Source: Lentinula raphanica (lineage: Eukaryota > Basidiomycota > Agaricomycetes > Agaricales > Omphalotaceae). From it: 64,000 nucleotides of DNA. This document shows, piece after piece, positions 38,401 to 49,818 of this stretch. The DNA lies in assembly GCA_027919835.1 (NCBI GenBank), contig JANVFP010000032.1, positions 1 to 64,000 on the forward strand, written 5' to 3'. Every line of letters begins with the position of its first letter. Position 1 is the stretch's first letter. Under the pieces are notes generated by a model. That model was not told where the DNA came from. It ran no database searches and saw only the letters and a list, made by a program, of their open reading frames with translations. Position numbers and translations under genes: made by a program.

Positions 38401-39458
38401 AGCAGCCCAACTACAATCAATTCATCAAGAGCTATCACGATCAGACCATAAACATAACGCACTTTGTCTTCTTTGGCTCTTCAGTTTTGCTCTTTCCTTT
38501 TTCCTTAGACCCATCCTCCCCGTCCTCTTTCGCCTTTTTCTTGACAGTTTTCTGAGAAGGGGCTTTGGGTTTTCCCTTTGCCTTCGGTTCATCCTCATCA
38601 CTTGAAATAACCTTCCTCGCAGATGGTTTGGCTTTCGGCTTAGATACAACTGGCGTGTCCTCATCGCTTGAGACAACCTCAAAATCATCATCATCGTCCT
38701 TCCTGGTTTTCGCCGGTAAAGACGCTCTCGCTTTGGGTTTTGAAGATGAACCACTTGCGATAGCAAGTTTCTTCTTCGGTGGAGAGGGTGGTTTTAATTC
38801 ATCGTCTTCACTACTCGAAATCAAGGCGGAGGGCTTCTTGCGTTTCTGTATTCGAGGAGCGACATCTTCTTCGCTACTTGAAACCAAGGCTGAGGGCTTC
38901 TTGCGCTTCTGTGTTCGAGGAGCGGCTTCCTCTTCGGAGTCCACTACCATCTTTGCAGGCAAGGAGGCTCGAGCCTTTGGTTTGGCTGAGCCATTAGCAG
39001 TAGACTTATTTGCTACAGTAGATCCCATTTTCTTCTGTGAAGCTTCTGCAGCGTTGGAAGATGAGATGGCCGACACGCGGGGTTTGGACTGTTTGGGGAG
39101 CTCGCCATCACTGTCGTCTACCATGATCACGTCTTGGATCTTCGAAGTGGACTGCAGCATGATTAATACAAGTCAAGTCGAATGAAAGTGAAGCTCACTG
39201 CTTGCGGAGCGGACGACTTGGATTGACCTAGATGACAAATGAGATATTTCACCAAAAGTCAGCGAGAAAGTCTTACTTGTTCCAGAAGTCCCTTTCTTTC
39301 TTGGTTCCGATGAAGAGCTCTACTTAGAGTGAGCAATCGTCGATATCCAACAATCGAAAGACACGTACTAGTTGAGATGCGTGACTACTATTCGGTGCAG
39401 CCTTGAAGAAGGCAGTGATGGCCCTTCCTTTAAGAGGCCTCTCGTGTTTCGGCGGCAT
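35492..39458 (-). CDS. RFC1: Replication factor C subunit 1 (clamp loader large subunit)
   Basis: The model has 20 exons, complement(join(35492..35623, 35675..35783, 35841..35992, 36043..36205, 36256..36375, 36429..36565, 36619..36775, 36826..36963, 37016..37063, 37110..37195, 37244..37372, 37421..37474, 37522..37708, 37759..37881, 37938..38195, 38243..38410, 38463..39151, 39199..39227, 39277..39319, 39369..39458)), 1003 aa. RFC1 opens PCNA and loads it on primed DNA. Residues 11-19 (GRAITAFFK) resemble a PCNA-binding motif. A Lys/Ser/acidic disordered region follows, then a BRCT domain ([37 protein letters not shown]; about 300-385). The AAA+ module has Walker A (GSPGIGKTT, near 490) and Walker B (CLIMDEVDG, near 565). 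The collar domain is intact ([28 protein letters not shown]). The tail is Lys-rich. Confidence 0.95.
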
Positions 39459-40055
39459 CACCAAGAGCTTGTTAGGTGAGTTGACAGTAGAAATCAGCGG
39501 AATGATACTAAAGTTGAATCCAGCTGCAGAGGACCGAGTGGTGGTCTATGGTGGTATTCACGACAGGAAACGCGTCGTGACCTGTGACAGACACGCAATG
39601 ACACATGTGGTGTGACAATCACAGACTTCAATTCACTACTACATAGTACTCATACTGAGCTCTATCAATGGATAGAGATAATCAAGACGAAAAATATTAT
39701 TCCGAAGATAAGGGATGCTAAGGGAAGGGTATGTGCAGAAAGGGATCTCGAACAGACTCAAAACAATGCAACGAAAGAAAAAAAAGGAATGTGAGGAGAC
39801 AGACAGGTCACCGAACAAACGAAATACGGACTACAAGAACTTGAAGGGGAAGAATGTATGAACAGAGAAAGAGATGAGATAAGATAAGCTATCAAACAGC
39901 CCATGCAACGAGAAAGACCTGAATCCGTATAGTAGACTGTATGTACACATATGCACGAAGCTCAGAGAGAAGATGAAGATGGAAGTCATACATAATGGAA
40001 GAGAGGGAGCGGCGAAAGAAAGGGATATAGTGTTCGGGTGTAAAGAATGAGATTT
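39459..40055. other. Intergenic, 597 bp
   Basis: This holds the upstream region of RFC1 and the 3' flank of the RhoGAP gene. It is A-rich near 39770-39850; no gene or RNA is supported. Confidence 0.6.
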
Positions 40056-43000
40056 CTAGAGGTCCTTTGGTGTATTGAACACCTGCGGTGCGGTTTCGAC
40101 GAGCCATTCGATCGTCAATGCTTTCCCTGCCATATCACTGAATTCCGCGCCAGGGTTTCGTGACCTCATTAACGTAGCTAGAGAAGCCATATGTTGACGT
40201 TGAGTAGGTAAAAACAGATGGCAAGCGTGTGTACTCACGTCCGAATACAACCCCAAGATTACGAGCGTTCATCAGATTAACTTCTGAACGTTGGCATATC
40301 CTGCAGGGAACAAATCAAGATATAGCCATAACAAGCGTGACAATTTCTTTACTTACCGATTCAGATGGAGCATCAGCATTCGCACCGTATGATAGTGCTC
40401 CGAGGGAAGGTCGTTCACTAGTTTGGTCAAAGTACTGTTCTTCAAGGCAGAATCCCGAATTTCGACTGCAGACATGAATTGGTCATGAAGGTCATGTGTA
40501 AGTAGTGGTACAGGGAGAGATCGAAGGTAAGTTTTCAAGACGGATGTGACACTGCAAATGTCGTTGAAACGATCTGAGTCTAGAAGATCGAATGCCTGGT
40601 AGTCGCCGCGTTCAAATAGCTGGGTTATTGCTCGTGACTGTCCTGAACCACCAGTCTTTCGATAGATGCCTTCGTAGTCCATAGCTAGAAACCATCATAC
40701 ATCAGGGAATTCAAAAAAGTAGAGCACCACATGGATATACCTAGTTTTTCGACTGCCTGTATGCATTTCTCGACAATGACAGGCACCTTTCTTGGTCCAC
40801 CTTTGGCATCAGCTCGAACTTGTTCTATCAGATCTCGACCGAACATTGACGGTGCTAATACAGGAAGACAGATCATTATGAAATCTAGACTTAACAGGGG
40901 CAAAAAGACTCACGTAGAAGGTGCGGGTCCTCGTTATTACTACCACCATTATGCGTTTGTGGGCAAGCCGAGTGCACCTGGTTCACACAACGCGTATGCA
41001 CCGAAATGTTACATCCCATACACCGCAACTGGGCTCCCCACATTTTCTCTCCGCAATGGTCGCACCTCGTAAAGCGCAACAGACTCATGGGTTGGAAGCT
41101 ATGTTCCGGATGGCCGATTTTCATTTTCTCTGCACCTCCCTGAGGAATGGCAACTGGCGCCTCTTTCGCTCTCGAACCCCACTTGAAGACCTTAGCATGG
41201 CCCCTGGATGGAGTATGCGCCTCTTCTACTCGAACAATCTTGCGGACGTCGAGCTCATCAGAAGAAGGATGAGTCGCAATCATCACTTGCTGTGGCTGCT
41301 GTTGTTGGGGCTGTTGTATCACCGCATTTCGGGAATCGGTTCGAACTGGAGTCTCTATGATTATCGGCCCATTATTCTTGGGGAGGGTCTCGAGTCCGTT
41401 TGAGGTCGACGCAGCTAATGGAGGGACTAGGGCCATTCGGCGGGAATACTGCGTACTTAACTGAGCCAGCTCTTCGTTACGTGCATTCAAAGCAGTCGTT
41501 TCTTCCAAGAAGACATCTCGAGCGGCTTTGAGCTCCTTCACCTCCCGAGTGAGAGCCTCACGTTCTTGGGTTAAGGGAAGGAGTTCGCGCTCATATTGGC
41601 TCTTGAGGTTATCGAGTCGCTTGGTCAAGCTACGACTAAGATTCGTAGGTGGCTCGGAAGTAACACCTTTGGAGGAACTAGAAAAGGACGTCAGAACGCA
41701 ACATTTGGACGGGAAACAGCAAGATTACCCGTACCTGACAGCATTCAATTCCTCGACTTCAGCAAGTGTGACATCTCGTTCGACCTTCAATTTGCTCAAA
41801 TCGCGCTCCAAACCACTCAGATTCTCATGCAGTTCCTTCGACATTTGTTGCCTCAACTCTTGTTTTCTGGAGTCACCACTTAAAGCAGTGAGACGCGCCG
41901 CTTGACCGGAAAGTAGGACACGAAGTCGGGTAACCTCTGCTTCTGCATCTCGACGAGCTTTCAATTCTCGGTCGTACTCTGTTTGCGCCACACTGATCCC
42001 GTCATCATATTGCTTACTCGCGCGCTATAGTCGGGACATGAGATACAGGAGCTCAACGCGAAACATTCAACGCACCTTCATACTGTCAATTTGTTTCCGA
42101 GCCTCCGTGTACTCCGCCTTCCTCGTTGCCATGGCGTTCACTATTGCTTCGACAAATCCACGGTCTAATTTCATCTGCTGTGCGCCTCGATCAGTGGCAT
42201 CAGCTAGGACATCTTGGAGCCTTTGAAGAACAAGATCAGCAGGAGATGCAAGCTCTTTGACTTCGTCCTTTGTATCTGCGGGAGGTGAAATCATGATTGT
42301 CGTTGGAGGCTGCGATTCGTCTATGATGGGGTCCGAAATAGCACGAATCAGAGGTGGAGCCTTCAAGTTCAAAGGGGCTGGCAGTGCATCTGTGACAACT
42401 CTTTTCTCCCTGTCTCTCAAAGCCCTTGAAGACGAGGCACTACGTTCCAGTTTATTCCTTTTGCCAAAGGACACCTTTCTCAACAAACCCCCTTTCTCCT
42501 TTTTACTATGATGGTCCGAGTTGGAGGAATGCCCATCTTCAGAATTGGGAACGCTTTCTCCTGCAGTTCCTGCAACGTATGTTGGGTCGTGAGCCGTGGA
42601 GTGTACACTTGAAGAGGACTTATTCCGATCGGGCATCGAAGCTAACAATGAAAGCGATTCAGGTCCAGGTGAGTCTGGCAGTGCTCGTACTGGTTGAATG
42701 TTTAGACTCTGTGACATCGCGTTTGGCTGTACCGACGCCGCAGATGGCGGTGGTGTCGAAGGTGTGGTATCCCATGATTTTTTCTCTGCATCGTGCATTT
42801 CTGTCACGGTATCTAGGTTCTTTAGTGAATTCATTTGTCCTCCAACAGAGGTAAAGAGGTCTGAGAAATCTGCAGCATTCAACGAAAAACGGATTGGAGG
42901 AAGGGCTGGCGCAATGAAGGTCGCAGTTGCACGGTTCCCTGATTGTTCAACGTTTTCCTCGGATTCAAGCTCGGCATCTAACGGATCGAGTGTCGTCTCA

Positions 43001-44914
43001 TTAGTTTCAGCGTCAGACACTTCACTTTGACCAGAGGTGGACACACTGTTTCCACTACTCTGAGAGGAATCATTCCGTGACATGACAGGAACCGATAATC
43101 CAGTGGGGCCTGTGGGAGTGGAGGAGGGGTCCGGACTAGGTATATCGAAGGCAGTGGTGGGTTCTGGTGTCAAAGAAGGAGGATCTGACATTGCAGAAAG
43201 TGGGACATGACTCGACGACGACTCTCGTTTTGGCAATGTTGATAAAGGTGCAGGAGGAGCTACTTTTGAATCTTTGGGCGGTGGCATGGGAGGAACACTC
43301 TCGGTACTGAAATTACGCTGATGTAACTCTTTATCTTTGTCCTCTAGAGAGTCAACGTCTGCTCCACCATAAGCATCGATGAGAGAATACTTGGCTGAAT
43401 CGTTGGTCATGGACCGCTGAGGACGATTCGATCGGGGAGCTTTTGATCTCTGGTTCTCATCTTCGTCTTCATCCTCATCAGTAGCGCTTTCTACACCTCT
43501 CGGTACGTCCGCACGAGATGGCGGCCTGTCTCTGCCAGCAGCAGAACTCGGCCGGGGACTCAATCTGCCAGAATACCTTTCTGGCTTTTGTAGACTATGA
43601 GCAGAAGTTGGACGTGATGTGGAGGTAACATAAGGGGAACTAGGTCGCAACGGCGATGGAGACGGACGCATAGTAACCGTTGATTCATCTCCATTCAAAG
43701 AATTTGAACCTCCGACCGAGGAGGACGACATCGTAGAAGTTGTTCGAGGACGCTGAGGAGGATTTGTAGCGTTGTTGGATACAGCCGACGACGGACGACT
43801 GGATGGAAACTTTTCTCTGAATGGCGAGGTTGCACGAACCATACTCGGAGTGTTGTCGGATAGGCCATTTACCGGAGAAGGCGGCTCGCGTTGAACTGGT
43901 GATAGAGTGGAAGAGGTAGTGAAAGTGTTTCCGGATGGCTTGATAACCAACCCGGGATTAATTGAACGGCGTTTGTCCCGAGTGGATGTGACTTGGAGAC
44001 CGCCATTGGTAGGAGCAGGAATAGAGAGCGAAGAGTTTTCGGGAGTAATAGATGGAGAAGGCTCTTCTAGAGCAACGGGAAGAGAGTAGTTCTTAGACGG
44101 AGTAGGGCGTTGACTACTGTCCACAGAGGAGGTCCGAGGAGGTGGGTGGAACACTGACGATGGTTTGTTCCGAGAAGAATCAAGAAAAGCGTCGTTTGAA
44201 TGAGGGACACGAGGAGATGGATGTCCATTGGCAGCAAATTCTGTGCTTCGGGAAGACTGAATGGTCTGTGATATAGCGTTTTCCTTCCCAAGCATTTCCA
44301 TCTTTCGGCGCTCTCTGTCACGATGGCTGGTAGGAATGCTCCCGCCCTTATTGGCTCCGCCAATGCCAAGTTCATTATACGCTGCTGCTCGCGTAGCCTG
44401 CATTTCCCGCTCGCGTTCGGCCTTCTTCTGTGTATGCTTCCTAATCTTTATCATGCGTTGGTTATGACAGTCCATGCAATATATGCCCTGACTAGTCTTG
44501 GCGAAGACCAGTTCGTCAATCCGGTTCTTGCAGACTTTGCATTTGAAGCAATGAGCGTGGTATGCATCGTCACCGGTCATGATAGCTTCGTCAAGGATGG
44601 GCTGTTTGCAGACATTGCAAGCGTAAGAGCAGTTGGCACAGATTGGAGAGCCATCGGAAAGTAGAAGTAGATTGGTATCTGCAGTGACTTTATCGCTGCA
44701 TTTGGCGCATTTGAAGCAGTTTACGTGGAAGAAACATTGACTGGAATTCAACTTGTCAGATAGCGAGTGTAATTTGGAGCAAAAGAGCGCACCCGAAAGC
44801 GACGACCAGCCCGCCTTCCTCTGAAACGACGGAGAGTTTACATCCAGGACAGAGCCTTTCTTCAAGATCATCAGGCATGGGATACTGTGATTGCTGGGAG
44901 ACTGGGGGGTTCAT
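40056..44914 (-). CDS. LIM-C1-RhoGAP protein (Rho GTPase-activating protein)
   Basis: The model is complement(join(40056..40177, 40239..40300, 40357..40684, 40741..40854, 40914..41677, 41735..42024, 42076..44740, 44793..44914)), 1488 aa. Two N-terminal LIM zinc-finger domains (CPGCKLSVV, CFKCAKCSDKVTADTNLL; CNVCKQPILDEAIM, FKCKVCKNRIDELVF) precede about 800 disordered Ser/Pro-rich residues. Two coiled-coil segments and a C1 zinc domain follow (HSFQPMSLLRFTRCDHCGEK, CMGCNISVHTRCVNQVHSAC). The C-terminal RhoGAP domain (about 1281-1470) keeps the arginine finger in EGIYRKTGGSG and LMNARNLGVVFGPTLM. Such proteins switch off Rho/Cdc42 GTPases during polarised growth. The LIM part resembles yeast Rga1/2, but the added C1 domain is a basidiomycete-type arrangement; I do not assign an orthologue. 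Confidence 0.92.
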
Positions 44915-45132
44915 GGCGGCAATCATAGCGGTATACCAGAGAAGTCGGCCGCAGAAAGCGGAGAAAGACAGAAGATTGGCTCAGCCCGAAGGAGAAAGAT
45001 GAAGAGAGGAAGGAATAGAAACTAGTAAGGAACGTCTGTTGGGCCAACACCAAAATTTGAATTGGAGGGTGTACAACCTTGGAATTCCCACGTTCAGTCC
45101 ATATCAACAGCCCCTAGATTCGGTTTCTCTTC
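44915..45132. promoter_or_regulatory. Putative bidirectional promoter, RhoGAP / KTI12
   Basis: 218 bp separate divergent start codons. I see no clear TATA box; the role is inferred from position. Confidence 0.35.
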
Positions 45133-46480
45133 ATGTCACTCATCACCATCTCTGGTTATCCAGCTTCTGGTAAAAGCTCTAGAGCAAGAGAGCTTCATGC
45201 CTTTCTCCAACAAAAGGCTGGTGATTCAAAACAAGTCATCTTACTCTCAGAAAATTCCCATTCGCTCGATATCAAGCGATCAGCATACGATAACTCTGCT
45301 GCTGAAAAACAAGCCCGCGGCGCCCTCTTGACTACAATAATACGCCTCATCTCCCCAAATACCATACTTATAGTCGACGCGCCGAACTACATCAAAGGTT
45401 TCAGATACCAGATTTACTGCGCCGCCAGAGAAGTAAAAGTCAGAGTCGCAACAGTGAGTCTTTCCTTCTCAGACTGTATCAGAGTCGAACTCGAGAGCGG
45501 TACCGAACTTTGGACATGGCGCCTGGCCTTCCTTTTTCTCGAGACGACGCTGTGTAAATTCTCGACAAAACGTTATTATTCATTTGGGTTCAACGAAGGG
45601 TGACACTCCTCATCAAATAGGTACCATTATTGATTAAACCCTTCGTTGAATTCTCGGAACGTTGGACCGAGAGGCTATTCTCAGTCCCTACATCTCGTTC
45701 TATGCTCTGTCTTCTACTGTCTCCGGATAGACCTTGATCGTTGTTGGAAACGGAGTTGAAAGTGTTCCGTTAACGTTGGCCTCGTGTCCTGGCGATATCT
45801 TGCTCATCCCAACCCTTTCAAAGCCTATACTGATTTGGTTTGTCAAGTAGGTATACGTCCTCACACCACCAGATCAATGTCGAGAATGGAACAAACTTCG
45901 GGAAGGGGATGACAGATATGCCGATGAAACATTGGAAAATCTATTTATTCGTTATGAAGAACCCTCTTCAATGGTTCGATGGGACTCACCGCTCTTCACT
46001 TTGCTATGGTCCGACGAATCAATATTACAAAACGTTCTTGATTCTATATGGGATGCTGTCGAAAAGGGGAAAGTCAGTAATCCCAATTCAGGAACGGTCG
46101 CGGTCAGTTTCTACCCTCGTTTGCATCGTGCCCTACTAATCAGCGTAGGATCTCGTTCAAAACAGACCGCAAAAGCTCCGTCAGATGCTCTAGCAACATT
46201 AGAAAAAACCACTTTGTCAATGATGCAGCAAATTATGTCGGCACAGGATGGATCTGGGGGTGTGGTGCCACTGTTCCCAGCGCCAGGTTATTCTCTAAAG
46301 CTGTCGCTACCAACACGGAATGTTTCGCTCCCGGAACTTTCGCGGTTGAAGCGTCAGTTCGTCACTGCTCAGAAGAAGGTGATCACTTTGGGTACTATTG
46401 AGCGCGGGAGCGTCGATTGGAGTGAAAAAGGTGTAGGTGAAAGGTTTGTTGCGTTTCTGGAAGAACAGCTTCAACGATAG
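45133..46480 (+). CDS. KTI12: KTI12, Elongator-associated tRNA modification factor
   Basis: The model is join(45133..45453, 45851..46480), 316 aa. KTI12 is a P-loop ATPase that regulates the Elongator complex, which modifies wobble uridines of tRNAs. The P-loop is GYPASGKSS (residues 7-15). Other family blocks are LIVDAPNYIKGFRYQIYCAAR, the YVLTPPDQCREWN strand, ENLFIRYEEPSSMVRWDSPL and the C-terminal LKRQFVTAQKKVITLG. The single intron (397 nt) is far longer than any other in the window. Within exon 2, 46103-46148 looks like an unspliced mini-intron (CTACTAAT branch site and GTAG end), but removing it breaks the frame, so I kept it coding. A different donor two codons later would preserve frame. 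Confidence 0.92.
45454..45850 (+). other. Unusually long KTI12 intron containing a 13-bp perfect inverted repeat
   Basis: TTCAACGAAGGGT at 45589-45601 is exactly reverse-complemented at 45638-45650 with a 36-nt loop; G-U pairs could extend the stem. I see no C/D or H/ACA snoRNA boxes that I could defend. It may be an intronic structured RNA, a small insertion, or chance. Confidence 0.4.
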
Positions 46481-46719
46481 AAGCATGTATGATGATACCC
46501 GCGAGTAGATTGATTAAACACACCAGATGATCTGTGAAGATACCATTGCTCATAGCTATTGAGGGCCCAGCTCGTGAACTGCTATTCCAACAAAAAAGTC
46601 AAATTGATAACGAAAGGACAGCGTCATGTTACAGACGCTCAAGAGATGCTGCAATCTAAGCATGATTCACCGATAAATATGTAGTAAGAGGATACTAGGA
46701 TGCTATCAAGCGTAGTCGG

Positions 46720-48351
46720 TTAAGCATCATTGTAAGCTGGAGGTGCATTCTGTGAAGTGAGATCATCGATCCTCCGGCGTAGTTCATTAATTTGAGCCTG
46801 TGTAGGGCTCCTAATATGATCGTCTTCAGATACAACACTCTCAGCCGAGACCGTGCTTTCTGGAGCAGAGGAAGCCGGCAGACTGGACGCAGTGGAGCCT
46901 TCGTACCGCAAAGGATGTAAGCGAGGGTACGACGACGACCATGTTTGGCTGTATGATAGGGTTCTCATTTTGTCGCTGACGGGCGAAGTTGAGCTCTGAT
47001 TCGATGTATCAAATTGAACATCAGAAACTCCTGCAGGAACAAAAATCCATGTTAGTTGTGGAATAGCTGAATATCAAGGACGGGCTTACCATTTTGCACT
47101 TGTCGCGTATCAATTGATTCATGTGGTCTAGGGGAGTCGAGGACAGGTGCTAGCTTCAATGAACGCCGTCTGCGCATTAGAAGCACTGCTAGGACAACTA
47201 GCAGTACAAGGCCCAGTATACCACCTACTACCCCACCAACAATAGCGCCAGTATCTGAATGATGAGAGCTGTCATTCCCTTCCGTGCTGACTGCTGTCGG
47301 ACTGGGGGTAGGCAGCGCAGAGCTGGCAGTGCCATCCGTGTCGGTAAAGTTTGGCTTGCTTGCAAGTGTTTGGAAGGAAGGAGTGTAAGTAAGATAATCA
47401 AAGACGAATGTCTGATTCCCCACAGCTCCAGTTACATTCACAAGCAGAGTATGATTGCCTGTTGTAACATTCGAAGCGAAAAAGCGCTGATTCGGAGTTT
47501 CCGGATGGGAAGGTGAAGAGCCTGGTGGTATGCTAAGGACTGAGGTCGTTGTCTTATTGTCCAGGGTGAAGTCAAGAGTAATGCTTCCAGTTCCAGTCCC
47601 TTCAAAGACTCCAAAGACCGAAATGCTACTGCCTTCAAACGCAGACGAGATATCATTCGTGAGAAGCATTAGGCGCTGAAATCAGAACACATACCAGAGA
47701 ATTGGAATTGGAAGGAATCCCCAACCGAATTTGTGCGATGCGTGGAGTTCCCTAGCGGTGGCCCATTCGCCCAGCCTCCATTCACGATCAACGAAACGTC
47801 GCTCGTACTCCAACCATCGCCTTGATAGTTGATCTCGGTGTTAGGATCATCCACAATGATCGTCGTGGTGTCACCCAGAGGCGTGGTTTGACCAACGGTA
47901 ACAATAGCATAGTCTAAATCCACGACAAGGCTTGACAGGTTGACTGTGTGCAGCCCATCACTCAGAAGAGGCGATTCATACCATTGAGTGTAGTATTGTG
48001 TAGGACCAGCATCTGGAAAGGTACAGTTGACTTGGGCATTGGAGTCGACAGAAGCAAGGAACCACGTCGGGGAATTTGTGCTGGATGGAGTTGAACCTGT
48101 GAATGCAATAGAGGTCCCTGCACATTTTTCATGAGGTTACTTTGCATCAGTGCGCGAGTTTGAGGTTGGGAGCTACCTTGAAAAGTGACTACCACCTGTC
48201 CTCCTGGTGATCCAATGTACGTAGAGGAATTACCGAGCCAACGACCTGTGGAGTCTACGGCCTTGGTCCATATTGCATTCAAGTTGGAATCGATGAATGA
48301 CGAAGCGATTTGGGTGTCATCTAGCAGCAGCCAAACGTCCGTGGACTTCAT
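46720..48351 (-). CDS. Single-pass membrane glycoprotein, Agaricomycete type
   Basis: The model is complement(join(46720..47030, 47090..47632, 47695..48117, 48177..48351)), 483 aa. I recognise the layout but no function: beta-rich extracellular domains with many N-glycosylation sites (NSS, NCT, NLS, NST, NVT, NHT), a Ser/Thr/Pro stalk, one transmembrane helix at about residues 328-352 (AIVGGVVGGILGLVLLVVLAV) stopped by RRRR, and a cytoplasmic Ser-rich tail ending with a short coiled coil (QINELRRRIDDLTSQ) and PPAYNDA. Such proteins are numerous in Agaricomycetes and some may be cell-wall sensors, which is inference. No signal peptide is visible after ATG 48351 (or 48366), so a 5' exon may be missing from this model. 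KTI12 ends 239 bp away, convergent. Confidence 0.75.
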
Positions 48352-48766
48352 GGTATGAGAGCACACCTACAAGAATGTTCGAACGAAGAGAGAGAATCGA
48401 AAGGAGGGAAGGCTCTAGTCAGGTTGTGAAGCTACTGAGCCAGGGCCTCTGGCCGCCCATACGGGCAGTCGATAGGAAATCCGGGATAATCAGTTCAAAG
48501 AATGAATTGTACACAAGAGAAACCTTTCACATCGCCCGTCGTCCTCGGAGTTTCCTGGGAGACTGGGAGGCTCTTTGAATTCTTCGGTCACATACGGACT
48601 TGGACGACTGATTAGCGCGGACACAAACGAGTAGCTCATGGACTTGGGGGGAGAGAAATAGGAAGCCTGAGCACTGAGCAGGGTGCACGACGAACGGTAA
48701 GGTTCGAACCTGGGGGACATTGACAAAGATCGAAATTCGGAAAATGAAGAAAACGTTGAAAAACGA
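48352..48766. other. Intergenic, 415 bp
   Basis: This is the region upstream of the membrane glycoprotein gene. It contains a B-box-like palindrome AAGGTTCGAACCT at about 48690 without the rest of a tRNA. Confidence 0.4.
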
Positions 48767-48863
48767 TACACCGTTCGGGAATCGAACCCGAGCCGCTTGC
48801 TATCACCCTTGCGTCTTTAAGTGGTATGGAAGGCAAGCATGATAACCACTTCACCAACGGTCT
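48767..48863 (-). tRNA. tRNA-Gly (anticodon UCC) with a 25-nt intron
   Basis: Reading the minus strand from 48863, the arms fold as a tRNA: acceptor AGACCGT, D-arm GTGA/TCAT, anticodon stem CTTGC/GCAAG around the loop CTTCCAA, T-arm TCGGG-TTCGATT-CCCGA, 3' acceptor ACGGTGT and discriminator A. The loop is complete only after removing 25 nt (48802-48826) between positions 37 and 38, the canonical place for tRNA introns. The mature length is 72 nt. D-arm and anticodon arm closely resemble fungal tRNA-Gly(UCC). One acceptor pair (G2 with G71) is mismatched, so it could be a variant or decaying copy. Confidence 0.75.
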
Positions 48864-49782
48864 TTCATAAAGCGGATTATGTAACGGTATAGGTTCAACC
48901 AGCGCTTGGCTTTGTATTTCCCACGCAATTTTTTTAACATCACTCCATGATCAACACTCCTGAAGGTTCCTTTGAACCTTCGTCCTTGGGCATTCATGCA
49001 GATTTGTGCGTGGACCTTGGTATCTGGCAAATGCACTAGAATCCACTTCACTCCTGTCGAATACGAATCGGAATTCTCCATCAAAATCCCTGCTCACTCT
49101 CTTAACATTGTAACATGTTACATCCATGCACCACACAGCATTTCGCGACATTCCACCAATCCCAATCCGGATATGTGTTTGGCGCAGGCAAGTTCAGACC
49201 GCTGACATTCCTCAACAGCGCTCCCGCCACCCTAGGCCACCCTCTGTGTTAACCCGTAGCATCAAAATCTTTATCACAGTGCTATCAGAATGATGCTGTA
49301 CATCTCAGCTTGCCAGACGCGTTTATCCCGCGCTCGAGTCATACAGTGTCCGTGCAACATATCCGTGCACCTATTTTTGCAAACCAGGATCCTTCGAACG
49401 AAATGACAAAGCTGCTGTCTAACGCGTAGTCATCTCAGTTTGTCATGCTGGTTCTTTCAATATACTCAGCGTACCATGTAAACAACTTTTCGCACAACAA
49501 TCTTGGGGCAATCAAGTGTGTTTTGACCTGTACAGCAAGAAACAGACTTGACGTTTCAGTGTTACAGATCACAGCTATAACAACCTAATCCAGCAATGTC
49601 CGGAAAACAAGGTGTGTAATCCGAGCCAATATGCTTACGATTTTGAATAAGTGTAAGTTGTAACCCCCCTATCACAACAGCCTCTGCTGACTATGTCTCC
49701 AAAGGGAAATCGCAAAAGATTACATACCACAAACATGTATACACCCCAATGCTGTACTCTCTAAGTGTTTAACGAGCTGAGA
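48864..49782. other. Intergenic, 919 bp
   Basis: Between the tRNA and the repeat element. Open frames are short and unlike known proteins; no structure was found that I can support. Confidence 0.5.
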
Positions 49783-49818
49783 CAGGACCCCGGCAGCCCA
49801 CCAAAATCCCTGTTCGCG

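Noticed and set aside
38565..39185. Plus-strand open frame of 206 codons
   Set aside because: It mirrors the low-complexity Lys/Ser region of RFC1 on the opposite strand and has no family resemblance.
46103..46148. Apparent mini-intron inside KTI12 exon 2 with CTACTAAT branch site
   Set aside because: Removing it puts a stop shortly after and loses the conserved C-terminal part; a shifted donor is possible but unproven.
48684..48700. B-box-like palindrome AAGGTTCGAACCT suggesting a second tRNA
   Set aside because: No A box, acceptor or anticodon stem could be paired on either strand; the T-stem fails after three pairs.
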